From the NCBI RefSeq assembly GCF_001439665.1, contig NZ_LMAK01000078.1, forward strand, positions 124,001-188,000: DNA of 64,000 nucleotides, in the 5' to 3' direction. Within the stretch, counting starts at the first letter, position 1, and each line of letters begins with the position of its first letter. This DNA comes from Formosa algae. Lineage in GTDB: Bacteria; Bacteroidota; Bacteroidia; Flavobacteriales; Flavobacteriaceae. The notes under the pieces were generated by a model, which saw nothing but the letters and a program-made list of their open reading frames with translations, did not search any database and was not told the origin of the DNA. Shown here piece by piece: positions 48,702 to 57,883 of the stretch. The translations under genes and the position numbers were made by a program.

Positions 48702-50315
48702 ATGATACGAAAAAAAATATTATTACTACTTGCCATGTCAATGGTAGTAATCGTAGGCTGTAGTGAAGATTATCTTGACACTGTACCTACAGATTCAATA
48801 TCAGAAGAGGCAGCACTTTCAAGTACAGAAAATATGGACCTTATTTTAAATGGGCTTCATAGAATGATGTACGGTCAAAACGTTTTAGAAGGCGCTACTT
48901 CTAGTAGATCTGGAGAGAGTTACTTTATCCCATCTTTTGATGCGATTGGAGGAAACGCTATTCATTCATCGCCAGGTAATGGTTGGATGACTTCTGATTT
49001 AAAATGGACTAGTCATACAAACCCAAGTTCTACTACAAATTTTAACTTATGGTTTCAACGTTACCACTTTGTAGAAACGGCAAACACAATTATCAATAAA
49101 GTTGCAGAAAGTGATTTTACAGAAACAGAAGATTTAAATAAAATCTTAGGTCAGTCTTACGCTTACCGTGCTTGGGCATATTTAAGATTAGTAACTAGTT
49201 TCTCTAGAGGATATATCTATGGTACACCATCATCAGATCCTGGAGTTCCTGTTTTAACTGAAGCAGGTGCACCTTACGAAGGAGGTCCTCGTGGAACTGT
49301 AGAACAAGTATATGTACAAATGGAAAGCGACATTAATGCTGCTGTTTCTTATTTACAAAATGCGAGTGCTGCAGATAACAAATCAAACATCTCTTTAAAT
49401 GCTGCTTACGGTATTAAAGCGCGTATAGCTTTATCTAAAGGAGATTGGGCTACTGCTGCAGAAAGTGCTGCTTTAGCAAGAGATGGTTATCCATTATTAA
49501 GCGAATCTGATTGGTTATCTGGATTTAACTCTTATGATTTATCTGAAGTTATTTGGGGTGGACAAGTTATTGACACTGAAACAAACTACTTCCAATCATA
49601 CTTCTACTTTATTGCATTTGCATTCAACGGAAGTTTAAACAGAAGTAATCCAAAATTAATTAGTAAGGAATTATACGACAGAATTCCTGACACAGATTAC
49701 AGAAACCAAGCATGGTTACCTTTAGCACCTAACACTAACTCTGCAGCGTCTAACGACCAAGGAGGAAGTTATGAAACGGATCCTAATTATGATAATGAAG
49801 AAGATTTCTGGGCTGCTTGGTCTGAGATCATCGAAAAATATGGCGCTACAACTGCTCATAACACACACCCTTACATGAATGTGAAGTTTCAACAAAAGAA
49901 TCCAGGTTCTATCGATCCAGATGATGTTATCTATATGAGATCTGCAGAAATGGTTCTTATTGAAGCTGAAGCAAAAGCCATGTTAAATGATGTTGCAGGA
50001 GCACAAGACGCATTAGATGTTTTAGGTTCTGCTAGAGATAGCGCTTTTGATAAAACAGCATTTACAGATCAAGCGTCTTTAATGGATGAAATTAAATGGC
50101 AAAGACGTGTTGAGTTATGGGGTGAAGGATTTAGTTACCACGATAACTTAAGATGGGATGAAGGTATAGACCAAACTAACTCTGGTGCTTCATTTACACT
50201 TTACGGAGATGGTTTCATACAAGATAAACCATCAGTAAATGATGACTGGATTCACAAAATTCCTCAATCAGAAATTGATGCTAACCCTTACATGACTGAC
50301 GCTGACCAAAACTAG
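48702..50315 (+). CDS. SusD/RagB-type substrate-binding lipoprotein, pair 4
   Basis: This is a 537-residue lipoprotein with lipid cysteine 20 (MVVIVGCSEDYLDTVPTDSIS). It has the SusD helical core with YAYRAWAYLRLVTSFSRGYIYG (about 152-173). The C-terminal segments are IYMRSAEMVLIEAEAKAMLND and EIKWQRRVELWGEGFSYHDNLRWDEG, and it ends KIPQSEIDANPYMTDADQN. It is longer than the other four SusD proteins, with extra sequence around GSYETDPNYDNEEDFWAAW (about 350-370). The gap to susC is 32 nt. Confidence 0.92.
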   Translation: MIRKKILLLLAMSMVVIVGCSEDYLDTVPTDSISEEAALSSTENMDLILNGLHRMMYGQNVLEGATSSRSGESYFIPSFDAIGGNAIHSSPGNGWMTSDLKWTSHTNPSSTTNFNLWFQRYHFVETANTIINKVAESDFTETEDLNKILGQSYAYRAWAYLRLVTSFSRGYIYGTPSSDPGVPVLTEAGAPYEGGPRGTVEQVYVQMESDINAAVSYLQNASAADNKSNISLNAAYGIKARIALSKGDWATAAESAALARDGYPLLSESDWLSGFNSYDLSEVIWGGQVIDTETNYFQSYFYFIAFAFNGSLNRSNPKLISKELYDRIPDTDYRNQAWLPLAPNTNSAASNDQGGSYETDPNYDNEEDFWAAWSEIIEKYGATTAHNTHPYMNVKFQQKNPGSIDPDDVIYMRSAEMVLIEAEAKAMLNDVAGAQDALDVLGSARDSAFDKTAFTDQASLMDEIKWQRRVELWGEGFSYHDNLRWDEGIDQTNSGASFTLYGDGFIQDKPSVNDDWIHKIPQSEIDANPYMTDADQN

Positions 50316-50396
50316 GCATCACTTTTAATGTGAGTATAACAATTATAACAAACAGTTATAAATACGAACTAAGCTTATTAGCGGTTTCTAAAAATA

Positions 50397-50474
50397 ACTG
50401 TACGAGGCTCAACAGAAGTCTCAGGAGGAGAAAACTATAGCTCGTTAGAATCTACTGATTTCGATCCCAAGTAA
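50397..50474 (+). other. Possible gene remnant downstream of pair 4
   Basis: After the susD stop codon there is an open stretch of 25 codons without a start codon. It reads TVRGSTEVSGG, then a Ser-rich acidic end (DFDPK) and TAA. The composition looks coding, but the frame upstream is closed by stop codons within a few bases. It may be the tail of a decayed gene or chance. A shorter similar-looking stretch (SIRGRTE, then TAA) follows the susD of pair 5 at about 55552-55577. Confidence 0.25.
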
Positions 50475-50498
50475 TATTTAATTAGTCATTAAATACTT

Positions 50499-50528
50499 AA
50501 ACCACCTCTTTTTGAGGTGGTTTTTTTA
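50499..50528 (+). terminator. Terminator of SusCD pair 4
   Basis: AAACCACCTC (50499-50508) pairs with GAGGTGGTTT (50514-50523) across a 5-nt T loop and is followed by a T-run. It lies 180 nt after the susD stop, so the transcript would have a long 3' end that includes the possible remnant. Confidence 0.9.
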
Positions 50529-51017
50529 TGCTTTTATTTTTTAACTCAAAAGGTAATACACTACAGATTTTAAAATAGAATATAATTGACTTATACATGG
50601 TGAATGCTTATAAACACGGCCCCACTATATGTACTGTATTAAATAAAATCCATTTTGTAATAAATTAGCAAACTTCCCGCCATAAAACTTCATGTGTTAA
50701 TACTTCAATGCTTTACATAACACCGCCCCTATATTCTTCCTTTTCCTATACATTATAAAATTTTCAAAAGGCATTAAACGTAAAATTAGTCATACAAAGC
50801 TTGCTTAAAGCACGTCTTTTTTCAATATCGTCTTAAAGATTGACACTAAAATTCATTAAAATTTCAGTTAACACTTAAAATCAGCAAAATAACATGTCAA
50901 AATATTGATAAATCAATAATTTAACATATAAGATATTTTATATTTAAACAAAAACAACATCTTAATATAATAATTCATTAAAAATCACAAATTACAAAAA
51001 CTAACAAATACAACACC
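50529..51017. other. Intergenic region upstream of susC pair 5
   Basis: This is AT-rich DNA of about 490 nt. I see no gene, no TGACA-N4-TGTCA palindrome and no strong inverted repeat in it. Single TGACA and TGTCA half sites occur near 50840 and 50894, but not as a pair. Confidence 0.5.
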
Positions 51018-51064
51018 TTGTATTATTAACAAAAAATTATGATTTTAGATACAACCTAATTCAA
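51018..51064 (+). promoter_or_regulatory. Conserved susC upstream block, copy 5 (most diverged)
   Basis: TTG (51018-51020), TATTATTAAC, AATTATGATTTTAG (to 51048) and CTAATTCAA (51056-51064) keep the order of the other copies, with a shorter TTG to TATGAT spacing (17 nt). CTAATTCAA ends 10 nt before the start codon. Confidence 0.5.
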
Positions 51065-51074
51065 CTATAATCAT

Positions 51075-54000
51075 ATGAAAAAAAAAGCTTGCGGAGTTTT
51101 AACACTTCTACTGTTCTTTATGCATTTTACATATGCACAACAAAAAACAATTACAGGTTCGATAACAGGACCAGATGATTTACCATTACCCGGCACATCC
51201 ATCATGGTTAAAGGATCTACATCTGGAACATCTTCAGACTTCGATGGAAACTATTCCATTTTAGCTTCACCTGGACAAACTATTATATTCAGTTTTGTGG
51301 GGTACAAACCCCAAGAAAAAATAGTGGGTACTTCTAACACCATTAACGTTACTTTAGAAGAGGACGCTTCTGCTTTAGACGAAATAGTATTAATGGGGTA
51401 TACTAAAACTAGTCGAACAGAACTTACGGGATCTACAGTGCAATTAAACAATGAAGATTTTGAACAAGTTCCTGTTTCAACCATAGACCAAGTACTTCAA
51501 GGAAAAGTAGCTGGTTTAACCTTTAACGTAAACTCTGGTACTCCTGGATCTACTTCAGATATTAGAATTAGAGGTAGAAGTTCTCTAACTGCTGGAAATG
51601 ATCCATTATATGTTATAGATGGTGTACCGGTTTCTAGTACAGCTGCCAATAGCACCACTTCTGGATCTACATTTTCTCCTCTTGCTTCTATTAACTCTAA
51701 CAACGTAGAAAGTATAACCGTATTAAAAGATGCTTCAGCTACGGCTGCCTATGGTGCACGTGGAACAAATGGTGTAATTGTAATTACAACTAAAAATGGA
51801 AAATCTGGAAAAACAACCTTCAACTTTAATTCTTCTTACGGATTTTCTAACGATGCTGTAGATGGACCACAAGTATTAACTGGGGCAGAAAGAGAAACGT
51901 TATACTACGAGGGTGTTTTTAATACTTACGGAGAATCTTATGGTTTTGACTTAGCAGGCGCACAAGCTTTTAGTGAAGCTAATAATTTAGATGGTGGTGT
52001 ATATACAGCTTGGAATGCTGCTGGACGTCCAGAGGCAAACTGGGAAGATGTTATTACAAATAAAGATGCTCCTTTAATGGAATACAATATTTCTGCCAGT
52101 GGTGGAGATGAGACCTACAACTTCTTTACATCATTAGGGTATTATGACCAAGAAGCTACAGTAATTGGATCTGATTTTCAAAGATTCACTGGTCAAGTAA
52201 ATTTATCTAAAGATTTCTCAGACAAAATTACATTTACTACAAGAAACTCAGGGTCGTATTCTTATCAAGATGGTTTATTAGAAACGAGTGCTTATTTTTC
52301 TTCACCTAGAGCCGTTAAATTCTTTATGCCTCCTACAGATCAACCTTATGATGATGCAGGAAATATAAATTTAGATACTTCACTACCAAATCCACTTTGG
52401 ATTGCACAAGAAGATATAGACGATTCTAAATTTACAAGAATTACATCTAACAACTCATTAAACTGGGAATTACCAATACCTAACCTAACATTTAACACGA
52501 CTGTTGCTATAGACTTACAATTATATAACTACAAGAGATATCGTAACCGAGTAGACGGAGATGGTGCCTCTACAAATGGTTATGGATGGCAGTCTAATAG
52601 CACAAGAACTAATTATGTGTTCCAAAACAATTTAGATTACTTACTAAATATTAATGACGACCATAGTTTAAACTTTAAAGCGTTACAAGAATTTCAGAAA
52701 AACAGATATAATTATTTAGAAGCTGATGCTGAAAACTTTGCTGATGATGGCTTAACAAATCTAAACTCTGCAGGTACACCTACTACAGCGAATTCTTATT
52801 TTACGGATTGGGCAGTAGCTTCATACACAGGATTAATGCACTATAGTGGTTACCAAGGAAAATATGTTTTAGACGGAACCATTCGTAGAGAAGGAAACTC
52901 AAGATTTGATGCGTCTGATAGATGGGGAACTTTCTGGTCTGTGGGAGCAGCTTATAACATGCAAAAAGAAGCCTTTTTAGCAAATTCTTCGTGGTTAAGC
53001 ACCTTAAAATTAAGAGGATCTTATGGTTTAACAGGTAATGCTAATATTTCTATTAACCAATACCAATCCCTTCTTGGATATGATGGAGATTACAACGGAA
53101 CCTCTGCCATTTACTTAGATACTTTTGGAGCAGATGGACTATCTTGGGAAACGTCTAAATCTTTAGATCTTGGTATAGATTTAGGTTTTTTTAATAATAG
53201 AATTACAACGAACCTGACTTACTATAGAAGAGTTACAGAAGACATGCTTCTTAATGTTAACTTACCGTATACTTCTGGTTTCTCTTCGCAAATTGCGAAT
53301 GTTGGGGAAATGGAAAACAAAGGATTTGAATTTGAATTAAATGCAGATGTTTATCGTTCAGAAAAAGTAAGCATTTCTTTTGGAGGAAACTTAGCCACTA
53401 ACGAAAATGAAGTTCTAAAAATGTACGAAGACAACTCGGGAGAAGAAACTGTAATTAGCGGAACAACTCAAAGAGTAGAATCTGGTCATCCAGCATATGG
53501 CTGGTATATGGTTACATCGGCAGGTGTAGACACCGAAACGGGTGATGAATTATATTACATAGATGGCAAAGGAAGTGAAACTACTAATGATTATAATGCC
53601 GCTAATCAAGCTTGGCAAGGCGGAAGTGCTTTACCAACAATTACTGCAGGAATTTATGTAAACATAGAAGCATATAATTTCTTTTTAAATGTGTCTTCTT
53701 ATTATGCTGGCGGACATAAAGTTTACGAAGACTGGGCGAGATACACTAACGGAACGGATTTATTTACCACCTTATACTATCAAGGAGTAGACGCTATTTT
53801 AGACAGATGGCAAGAACCTGGAGACGAAGCACGTTTTGGTAAAATGAGATATGCAACCACAGCATGGCAACAAAATAGTAAATTTTTATACGATGGAGAT
53901 TTCTTTAGAATTAAAGATATAACGTTTGGATACAACCTACCTGAAAGCGTTAATTCTATTGCAGGCTTACAATCTGCTCGAATTTTTGTTAAAGCAACAA

Positions 54001-54125
54001 ACCCGTATACTTGGGTTAAAAGTGATTATTTAAAATATGATCCTGAAATAGACTCTGATGGGTTTACTGGTTTAGAAACTCCACCTACCAAATCAATAAT
54101 TCTTGGTCTTAACATTAATTTTTAA
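51075..54125 (+). CDS. SusC/RagA-type TonB-dependent transporter, pair 5
   Basis: This is a 1016-residue transporter. Its signal peptide (MKKKACGVLTLLLFFMHFTYA) differs from the nearly identical ones of the other four copies. A CarboxypepD_reg-like domain (ITGSITGPDDLPLPGTSIMVKG) and a TonB-box-like DEIVLMGYTKTSRTELTGS (about 103-121) follow. The plug contains IRIRGRSSLTAGNDPLYVIDGVPVS and LKDASATAAYGARGTNGVI. The barrel ends IILGLNINF. It is the most diverged of the five and lacks the conserved signal-peptide hairpin. The substrate is unknown. Confidence 0.93.
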   Translation: MKKKACGVLTLLLFFMHFTYAQQKTITGSITGPDDLPLPGTSIMVKGSTSGTSSDFDGNYSILASPGQTIIFSFVGYKPQEKIVGTSNTINVTLEEDASALDEIVLMGYTKTSRTELTGSTVQLNNEDFEQVPVSTIDQVLQGKVAGLTFNVNSGTPGSTSDIRIRGRSSLTAGNDPLYVIDGVPVSSTAANSTTSGSTFSPLASINSNNVESITVLKDASATAAYGARGTNGVIVITTKNGKSGKTTFNFNSSYGFSNDAVDGPQVLTGAERETLYYEGVFNTYGESYGFDLAGAQAFSEANNLDGGVYTAWNAAGRPEANWEDVITNKDAPLMEYNISASGGDETYNFFTSLGYYDQEATVIGSDFQRFTGQVNLSKDFSDKITFTTRNSGSYSYQDGLLETSAYFSSPRAVKFFMPPTDQPYDDAGNINLDTSLPNPLWIAQEDIDDSKFTRITSNNSLNWELPIPNLTFNTTVAIDLQLYNYKRYRNRVDGDGASTNGYGWQSNSTRTNYVFQNNLDYLLNINDDHSLNFKALQEFQKNRYNYLEADAENFADDGLTNLNSAGTPTTANSYFTDWAVASYTGLMHYSGYQGKYVLDGTIRREGNSRFDASDRWGTFWSVGAAYNMQKEAFLANSSWLSTLKLRGSYGLTGNANISINQYQSLLGYDGDYNGTSAIYLDTFGADGLSWETSKSLDLGIDLGFFNNRITTNLTYYRRVTEDMLLNVNLPYTSGFSSQIANVGEMENKGFEFELNADVYRSEKVSISFGGNLATNENEVLKMYEDNSGEETVISGTTQRVESGHPAYGWYMVTSAGVDTETGDELYYIDGKGSETTNDYNAANQAWQGGSALPTITAGIYVNIEAYNFFLNVSSYYAGGHKVYEDWARYTNGTDLFTTLYYQGVDAILDRWQEPGDEARFGKMRYATTAWQQNSKFLYDGDFFRIKDITFGYNLPESVNSIAGLQSARIFVKATNPYTWVKSDYLKYDPEIDSDGFTGLETPPTKSIILGLNINF

Positions 54126-54131
54126 TACACT

Positions 54132-55511
54132 ATGAAAAACATAAAACACATATATAAAATCTTAACAGTAGCCACCCTATTATTTACTATAGGCTCTTGT
54201 ACTACCGAAGATTTAGACCCTTCCTTAGAGCAAAATAAGTCTGTTGAAGATGGTATCAATTCAATAAATAATATTTCTGGATTAATGTTGGGTGCTTACG
54301 AATACTTGACAGAAAGCGGATACTATGGTAGAGATTACATCATTACTAATGAAGTAAGAACAGACAACTGTTTCTCTAACGGAAACTCTGGTCGTTTCAC
54401 CACCGAAGCGTCATTTGCCTATAATGCAAATACAGGATATTTTTATGACGAAGCCTACGAGGCCATTGCGATTGCAAACGTAATTATAGCTCAAGATATT
54501 ACAGCCTTAGCTACAGATACTAGCGAATTAGAAGAAGGTTATCACATCCAAGGGCAAGCCTATGCATTAAGAGCATTGGTTCACTTTGACTTATTAAAAC
54601 AATATGGACAAATGAATACTGGAGGGACTTTAGGAATTGCCTATGTTACAGAATATAAAGGGGAAGATTTATACCCAAGCAGATCGACTTATTCTGAAAA
54701 CGTTACCGCTATTATGGCCGACCTACAAACAGCCTTTGATATGATGAGTGATGACTATTACGATTCTACAAAAATAACAATGTCTAAATATTCTGCTAAA
54801 GCTATAGAATCTAGAGTGGCCATTTATTTTGAAATGTGGGATGATGCAATATCAGCATCTGAAGCCGTAATTAACTCTGGTTTATACAGTATGGTGTCTT
54901 CAGCCAATTACGTTAGCTCATGGTCTGCCGGAAGTCAGCAAAATTCAATTTTCGAACTGGCTTATACAAGCTCAGATAACTTAAGCAGTAACAGTTTAGG
55001 TTTTATTTACAGGTTAGGAGATAGTGGTAGCTACGGTGACGTGCAAGTTCTAGACGAGGTAATCGATATTTTTGAAGAAGGCGATGTAAGAGCAGATATA
55101 TTAGGTTACGAAGGCACTTTGTTACGTAATCTATATAAATATCCAGATATTAATGGATCTGATAATGTCCCTGTTATTCGTTACGAAGAGATTATTTTAA
55201 ATTATGCAGAAGCGTTATACGAATCTACAGGTGGTGGTTTAAGCGAATTAAACTCACTAAGAACTAACAGAGGTTTAGCTGGCTTAACAACTATAACCAA
55301 AGACGCTATTATAGACGAGCGTCGTAAAGAGTTAATGTTTGAAGGTTTTAGATTTGATGATCTTATGCGTACTGGTCAAGACATTGAAAAAACATCTTTA
55401 CAACAAAACTTTACCTCTACTATTAGCTATGGAGATTATAGACTAGCGTATCCAATTCCGCAAAACGATATAGACACAAATGCTAATATGGTACAAAATG
55501 AAGGATATTAA
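54132..55511 (+). CDS. SusD/RagB-type substrate-binding lipoprotein, pair 5
   Basis: This is a 459-residue lipoprotein with lipid cysteine 23 (LLFTIGSCTTEDLDPSLEQ). SusD-fold segments are GQAYALRALVHFDLLKQYGQ (about 142-161), IRYEEIILNYAEALYESTGGG (about 350-370), LNSLRTNRGLAGL and IIDERRKELMFEGFRFDDLMRTGQ (about 398-421). It ends LAYPIPQNDIDTNANMVQNEGY. The pair is tightly linked, with a 6-nt gap to susC. A terminator lies 123 nt downstream. Confidence 0.92.
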   Translation: MKNIKHIYKILTVATLLFTIGSCTTEDLDPSLEQNKSVEDGINSINNISGLMLGAYEYLTESGYYGRDYIITNEVRTDNCFSNGNSGRFTTEASFAYNANTGYFYDEAYEAIAIANVIIAQDITALATDTSELEEGYHIQGQAYALRALVHFDLLKQYGQMNTGGTLGIAYVTEYKGEDLYPSRSTYSENVTAIMADLQTAFDMMSDDYYDSTKITMSKYSAKAIESRVAIYFEMWDDAISASEAVINSGLYSMVSSANYVSSWSAGSQQNSIFELAYTSSDNLSSNSLGFIYRLGDSGSYGDVQVLDEVIDIFEEGDVRADILGYEGTLLRNLYKYPDINGSDNVPVIRYEEIILNYAEALYESTGGGLSELNSLRTNRGLAGLTTITKDAIIDERRKELMFEGFRFDDLMRTGQDIEKTSLQQNFTSTISYGDYRLAYPIPQNDIDTNANMVQNEGY

Positions 55512-55634
55512 TCCTTAAATAAAGACCACTTACTTTTAGAAGTTAAAGAGACTTCTATACGTGGAAGAACTGAGTAAGATCACACTTTAGTTCAACATAA
55601 AGTAATTTTTAATTATTTATGTAATTAGTCTGTT

Positions 55635-55672
55635 GCAAGACTGCTTTTAAAAAAGCAGTCTTGCTTTTTTTT
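55635..55672 (+). terminator. Terminator of SusCD pair 5
   Basis: GCAAGACTGCTTTT (55635-55648) and AAAAGCAGTCTTGC (55651-55664) form a perfect stem followed by eight T residues on the plus strand. There is no T-run on the minus side, so it mainly serves susD. Confidence 0.94.
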
Positions 55673-55680
55673 ATACATTC

Positions 55681-56475
55681 TCAATTAGCAACTTCTTCTT
55701 CATCATCTTCATCTTTGTGCGCCTTAAACACATAGCGATATTCAATTTTAGGACGATGTTGTTGCTGCTCTAAAGACTTCACTGACTCGTCTTCTTCCAA
55801 ATCTTCAATAATCTTATGCTCTATAAAATTACCATCTGTATCAAAATGTTTTAAGAATGTATCATCATCTTCATTATAATCTTCCCTTTCCCAAGCAAAC
55901 TGTTTGGGCTTAGCAATAGCCTTCTTAAAAAACAAAGCAAAAATTAAGCCCGTTATCAATCCCGACAAATGTCCTTCCCAAGACACACCTTCTTGTACCG
56001 GCAACACATACCAAATCATACTTCCGTATAAAAACACGACTAAAAGTGATAAGGCCACCAATCTGTAGTGTTTAGCAAAAACACCTTTAAAAAAAATAAA
56101 ACTTACCAACACATATATTAAACCACTTGCGCCAATGTGGTAAGATGGCCTACCTATACACCAAGTTAAAAATCCAGATACCAAAATACCATAACCTAAA
56201 ACTTTCCAAGCAATTGGTCTATAAAAATAAAACAGAGCAACACTTAATACAAATAACGGAATAGAATTATGGTATAAATGAGAAATCCCTGAATGTATAA
56301 ACGGACTAAAAATGACACCTTGTAAACCAGATAAAGTTCGCGGATAAATGCCATGTGAATTAAAAAAAATATGTGTTTCAATTTCAAACCAGAACACATA
56401 CCAAAGCAATAACACAAAGGCTAACGGATAAGCAATAACGCCGTTCGAAAATTTAAAATGTTCGTATTTTTTCAT
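55681..56475 (-). CDS. Rhomboid-family intramembrane serine protease
   Basis: Rhomboids cleave membrane proteins within the bilayer. This 264-residue protein has six hydrophobic segments in residues 13-185. The catalytic serine is in GASG (Ser117), the catalytic histidine is in the last membrane helix (EGHLSG, His169), and the supporting HxxxN is at His66-Asn70 (SHLYHN). After residue 190 comes a highly acidic cytoplasmic tail of about 75 residues (DYNEDDDTF, DLEEDESV, HKDEDDEEEV). Such tails are common in flavobacterial rhomboids, as far as I recall. The active-site residues are complete, so an active protease is expected. Substrates are unknown. It is transcribed divergently from rarA. Confidence 0.92.
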   Translation of the reverse strand: MKKYEHFKFSNGVIAYPLAFVLLLWYVFWFEIETHIFFNSHGIYPRTLSGLQGVIFSPFIHSGISHLYHNSIPLFVLSVALFYFYRPIAWKVLGYGILVSGFLTWCIGRPSYHIGASGLIYVLVSFIFFKGVFAKHYRLVALSLLVVFLYGSMIWYVLPVQEGVSWEGHLSGLITGLIFALFFKKAIAKPKQFAWEREDYNEDDDTFLKHFDTDGNFIEHKIIEDLEEDESVKSLEQQQHRPKIEYRYVFKAHKDEDDEEEVAN

Positions 56476-56583
56476 GTATTATATTTCAATTCAATAATCA
56501 AATTGTAAACCGTTTTTAGCTATGATGATAAAATGTCAGTCGATAAATATTTAAAAACATTAAAAAATAAGTAATTTTACAAT

Positions 56584-57861
56584 ATGAACGCACCTTTAGC
56601 AGAACGTTTACGTCCTGAAACTTTAGACGACTATATTAGCCAAACTCACCTTGTAGGACCACATGGTCCATTGCGTATACAATTAAAACAAGGCTTAATT
56701 TCATCTATGATTTTCTGGGGACCTCCAGGTACAGGTAAAACTACTTTAGCAAATATTGTTGCTACACAATCCGGCAGACCGTTTTACACGTTAAGTGCCA
56801 TAAATTCTGGTGTTAAAGATATTCGTGAAGTTATTGACAAAGCAAAACAAAGCGGAGGTTTATTTACAACAAAAAACCCGATTCTATTTATAGACGAAAT
56901 TCACAGATTTAGTAAATCGCAACAAGATTCTCTATTACAAGCTGTAGAAAAAGGTTGGGTGACTCTAATTGGAGCAACCACAGAAAACCCAAGTTTTGAA
57001 GTCATTCCTGCCCTACTCTCCCGTTGCCAAGTGTATGTTTTAAATGCATTCGATAAAAACGATTTAGAAGCACTCTTACATCGTGCTATGGAAACGGATT
57101 CATTCTTATTAGAAAAGAACATAAAACTAGAAGAAACAGCGGCTTTATTGCGTCTTTCTGGAGGTGATGGAAGAAAATTATTAAATATTTTTGAGCTTCT
57201 TGTAAATACTTTTGAAGAGGAAGATATTGTAATTACAGATGAGATTGTGCTTAAAAAAGTACAGAACAATACGGTGCGATACGACAAAACTGGAGAACAA
57301 CATTACGATATCATATCGGCCTTTATAAAATCTATTCGTGGTAGCGACCCCAATGCGGCAGTCTATTATTTAGCACGAATGATAGAAGGTGGCGAAGATG
57401 TTAAATTTATTGCCCGCCGCTTATTAATTCTTGCTAGTGAAGATATTGGTAACGCCAATCCAACAGCTCTGGTTATTGCGAATAACACCTTTCAAGCGGT
57501 ATCTGCTATTGGATATCCGGAATCTAGAATTACCTTAAGCCAATGTACTACGTATTTGGCTTGTTCGCCTAAAAGTAATTCGGCTTACGAAGCGATTGGA
57601 AAAGCACAACAATTAGTAAGAGCTACAGGAGACTTATCTGTACCACTAGGCATAAGAAATGCACCAACTAAACTTATGAAAGAATTGGGCTATGGCGAAG
57701 ATTATAAATATGCCCATAGCTATGCAAATAATTTTGCTGAACAAGAGTTCTTACCAGATGAAATAAAAAACACCAAGCTGTATGAGCCTGGTGCTAATGC
57801 TAGAGAGCAATCTGATCGTAACTTTTTAAAGCAACGCTGGAAAGCTAAATATGGTTATTAA
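56584..57861 (+). CDS. rarA: Replication-associated recombination protein A (MgsA/RarA AAA+ ATPase)
   Basis: RarA is a clamp-loader-like AAA+ ATPase that acts at stalled replication forks. The 425-residue protein starts MNAPLAERLRPETLDDYISQ. It has Walker A GPPGTGKTT (about 46-54), Walker B ILFIDEIHRF (about 100-109), sensor 1 IGATTENPSFE (about 130-140) and the RarA C-terminal region (ISAFIKSIRGSDPNAAVYYLARMIEGGED, about 240-268, and AYEAIGKAQQLV). It ends in RWKAKYGY. Length and motifs are standard. A TAATTTTA box ends 4 nt before the ATG, but no -33 TTG is at the right spacing. Confidence 0.95.
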   Translation: MNAPLAERLRPETLDDYISQTHLVGPHGPLRIQLKQGLISSMIFWGPPGTGKTTLANIVATQSGRPFYTLSAINSGVKDIREVIDKAKQSGGLFTTKNPILFIDEIHRFSKSQQDSLLQAVEKGWVTLIGATTENPSFEVIPALLSRCQVYVLNAFDKNDLEALLHRAMETDSFLLEKNIKLEETAALLRLSGGDGRKLLNIFELLVNTFEEEDIVITDEIVLKKVQNNTVRYDKTGEQHYDIISAFIKSIRGSDPNAAVYYLARMIEGGEDVKFIARRLLILASEDIGNANPTALVIANNTFQAVSAIGYPESRITLSQCTTYLACSPKSNSAYEAIGKAQQLVRATGDLSVPLGIRNAPTKLMKELGYGEDYKYAHSYANNFAEQEFLPDEIKNTKLYEPGANAREQSDRNFLKQRWKAKYGY

Positions 57862-57876
57862 TATTTAGAATATTAA
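57858..57876. terminator. Small bidirectional hairpin between rarA and the convergent gene
   Basis: TTAATATT (57858-57865) and AATATTAA (57869-57876) pair with a 3-nt loop. It overlaps the rarA stop codon and lies between two convergent genes. It is AT-only and without a clear T-run, so it is weak. Confidence 0.3.
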
Positions 57877-57883
57877 TTAGTCC

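Noticed and set aside
27041-51075. Repeated susC upstream blocks as mobile element ends
   Set aside because: The repeats all sit at the same place relative to start codons. No transposase, target duplication or paired inverted end was found, so shared regulation or gene duplication explains them better.
27107-55511. Polysaccharide utilisation locus for a specific glycan
   Set aside because: SusC/SusD alone do not show a glycan substrate, and no carbohydrate-active enzyme is present in the window. Peptide or other uptake is equally possible.
56901-57287. Minus-strand open frame of 128 codons inside rarA
   Set aside because: It is antisense to the AAA+ domain of rarA and has Ser-, Lys- and Phe-rich shadow composition. 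There is no evidence that it is coding.
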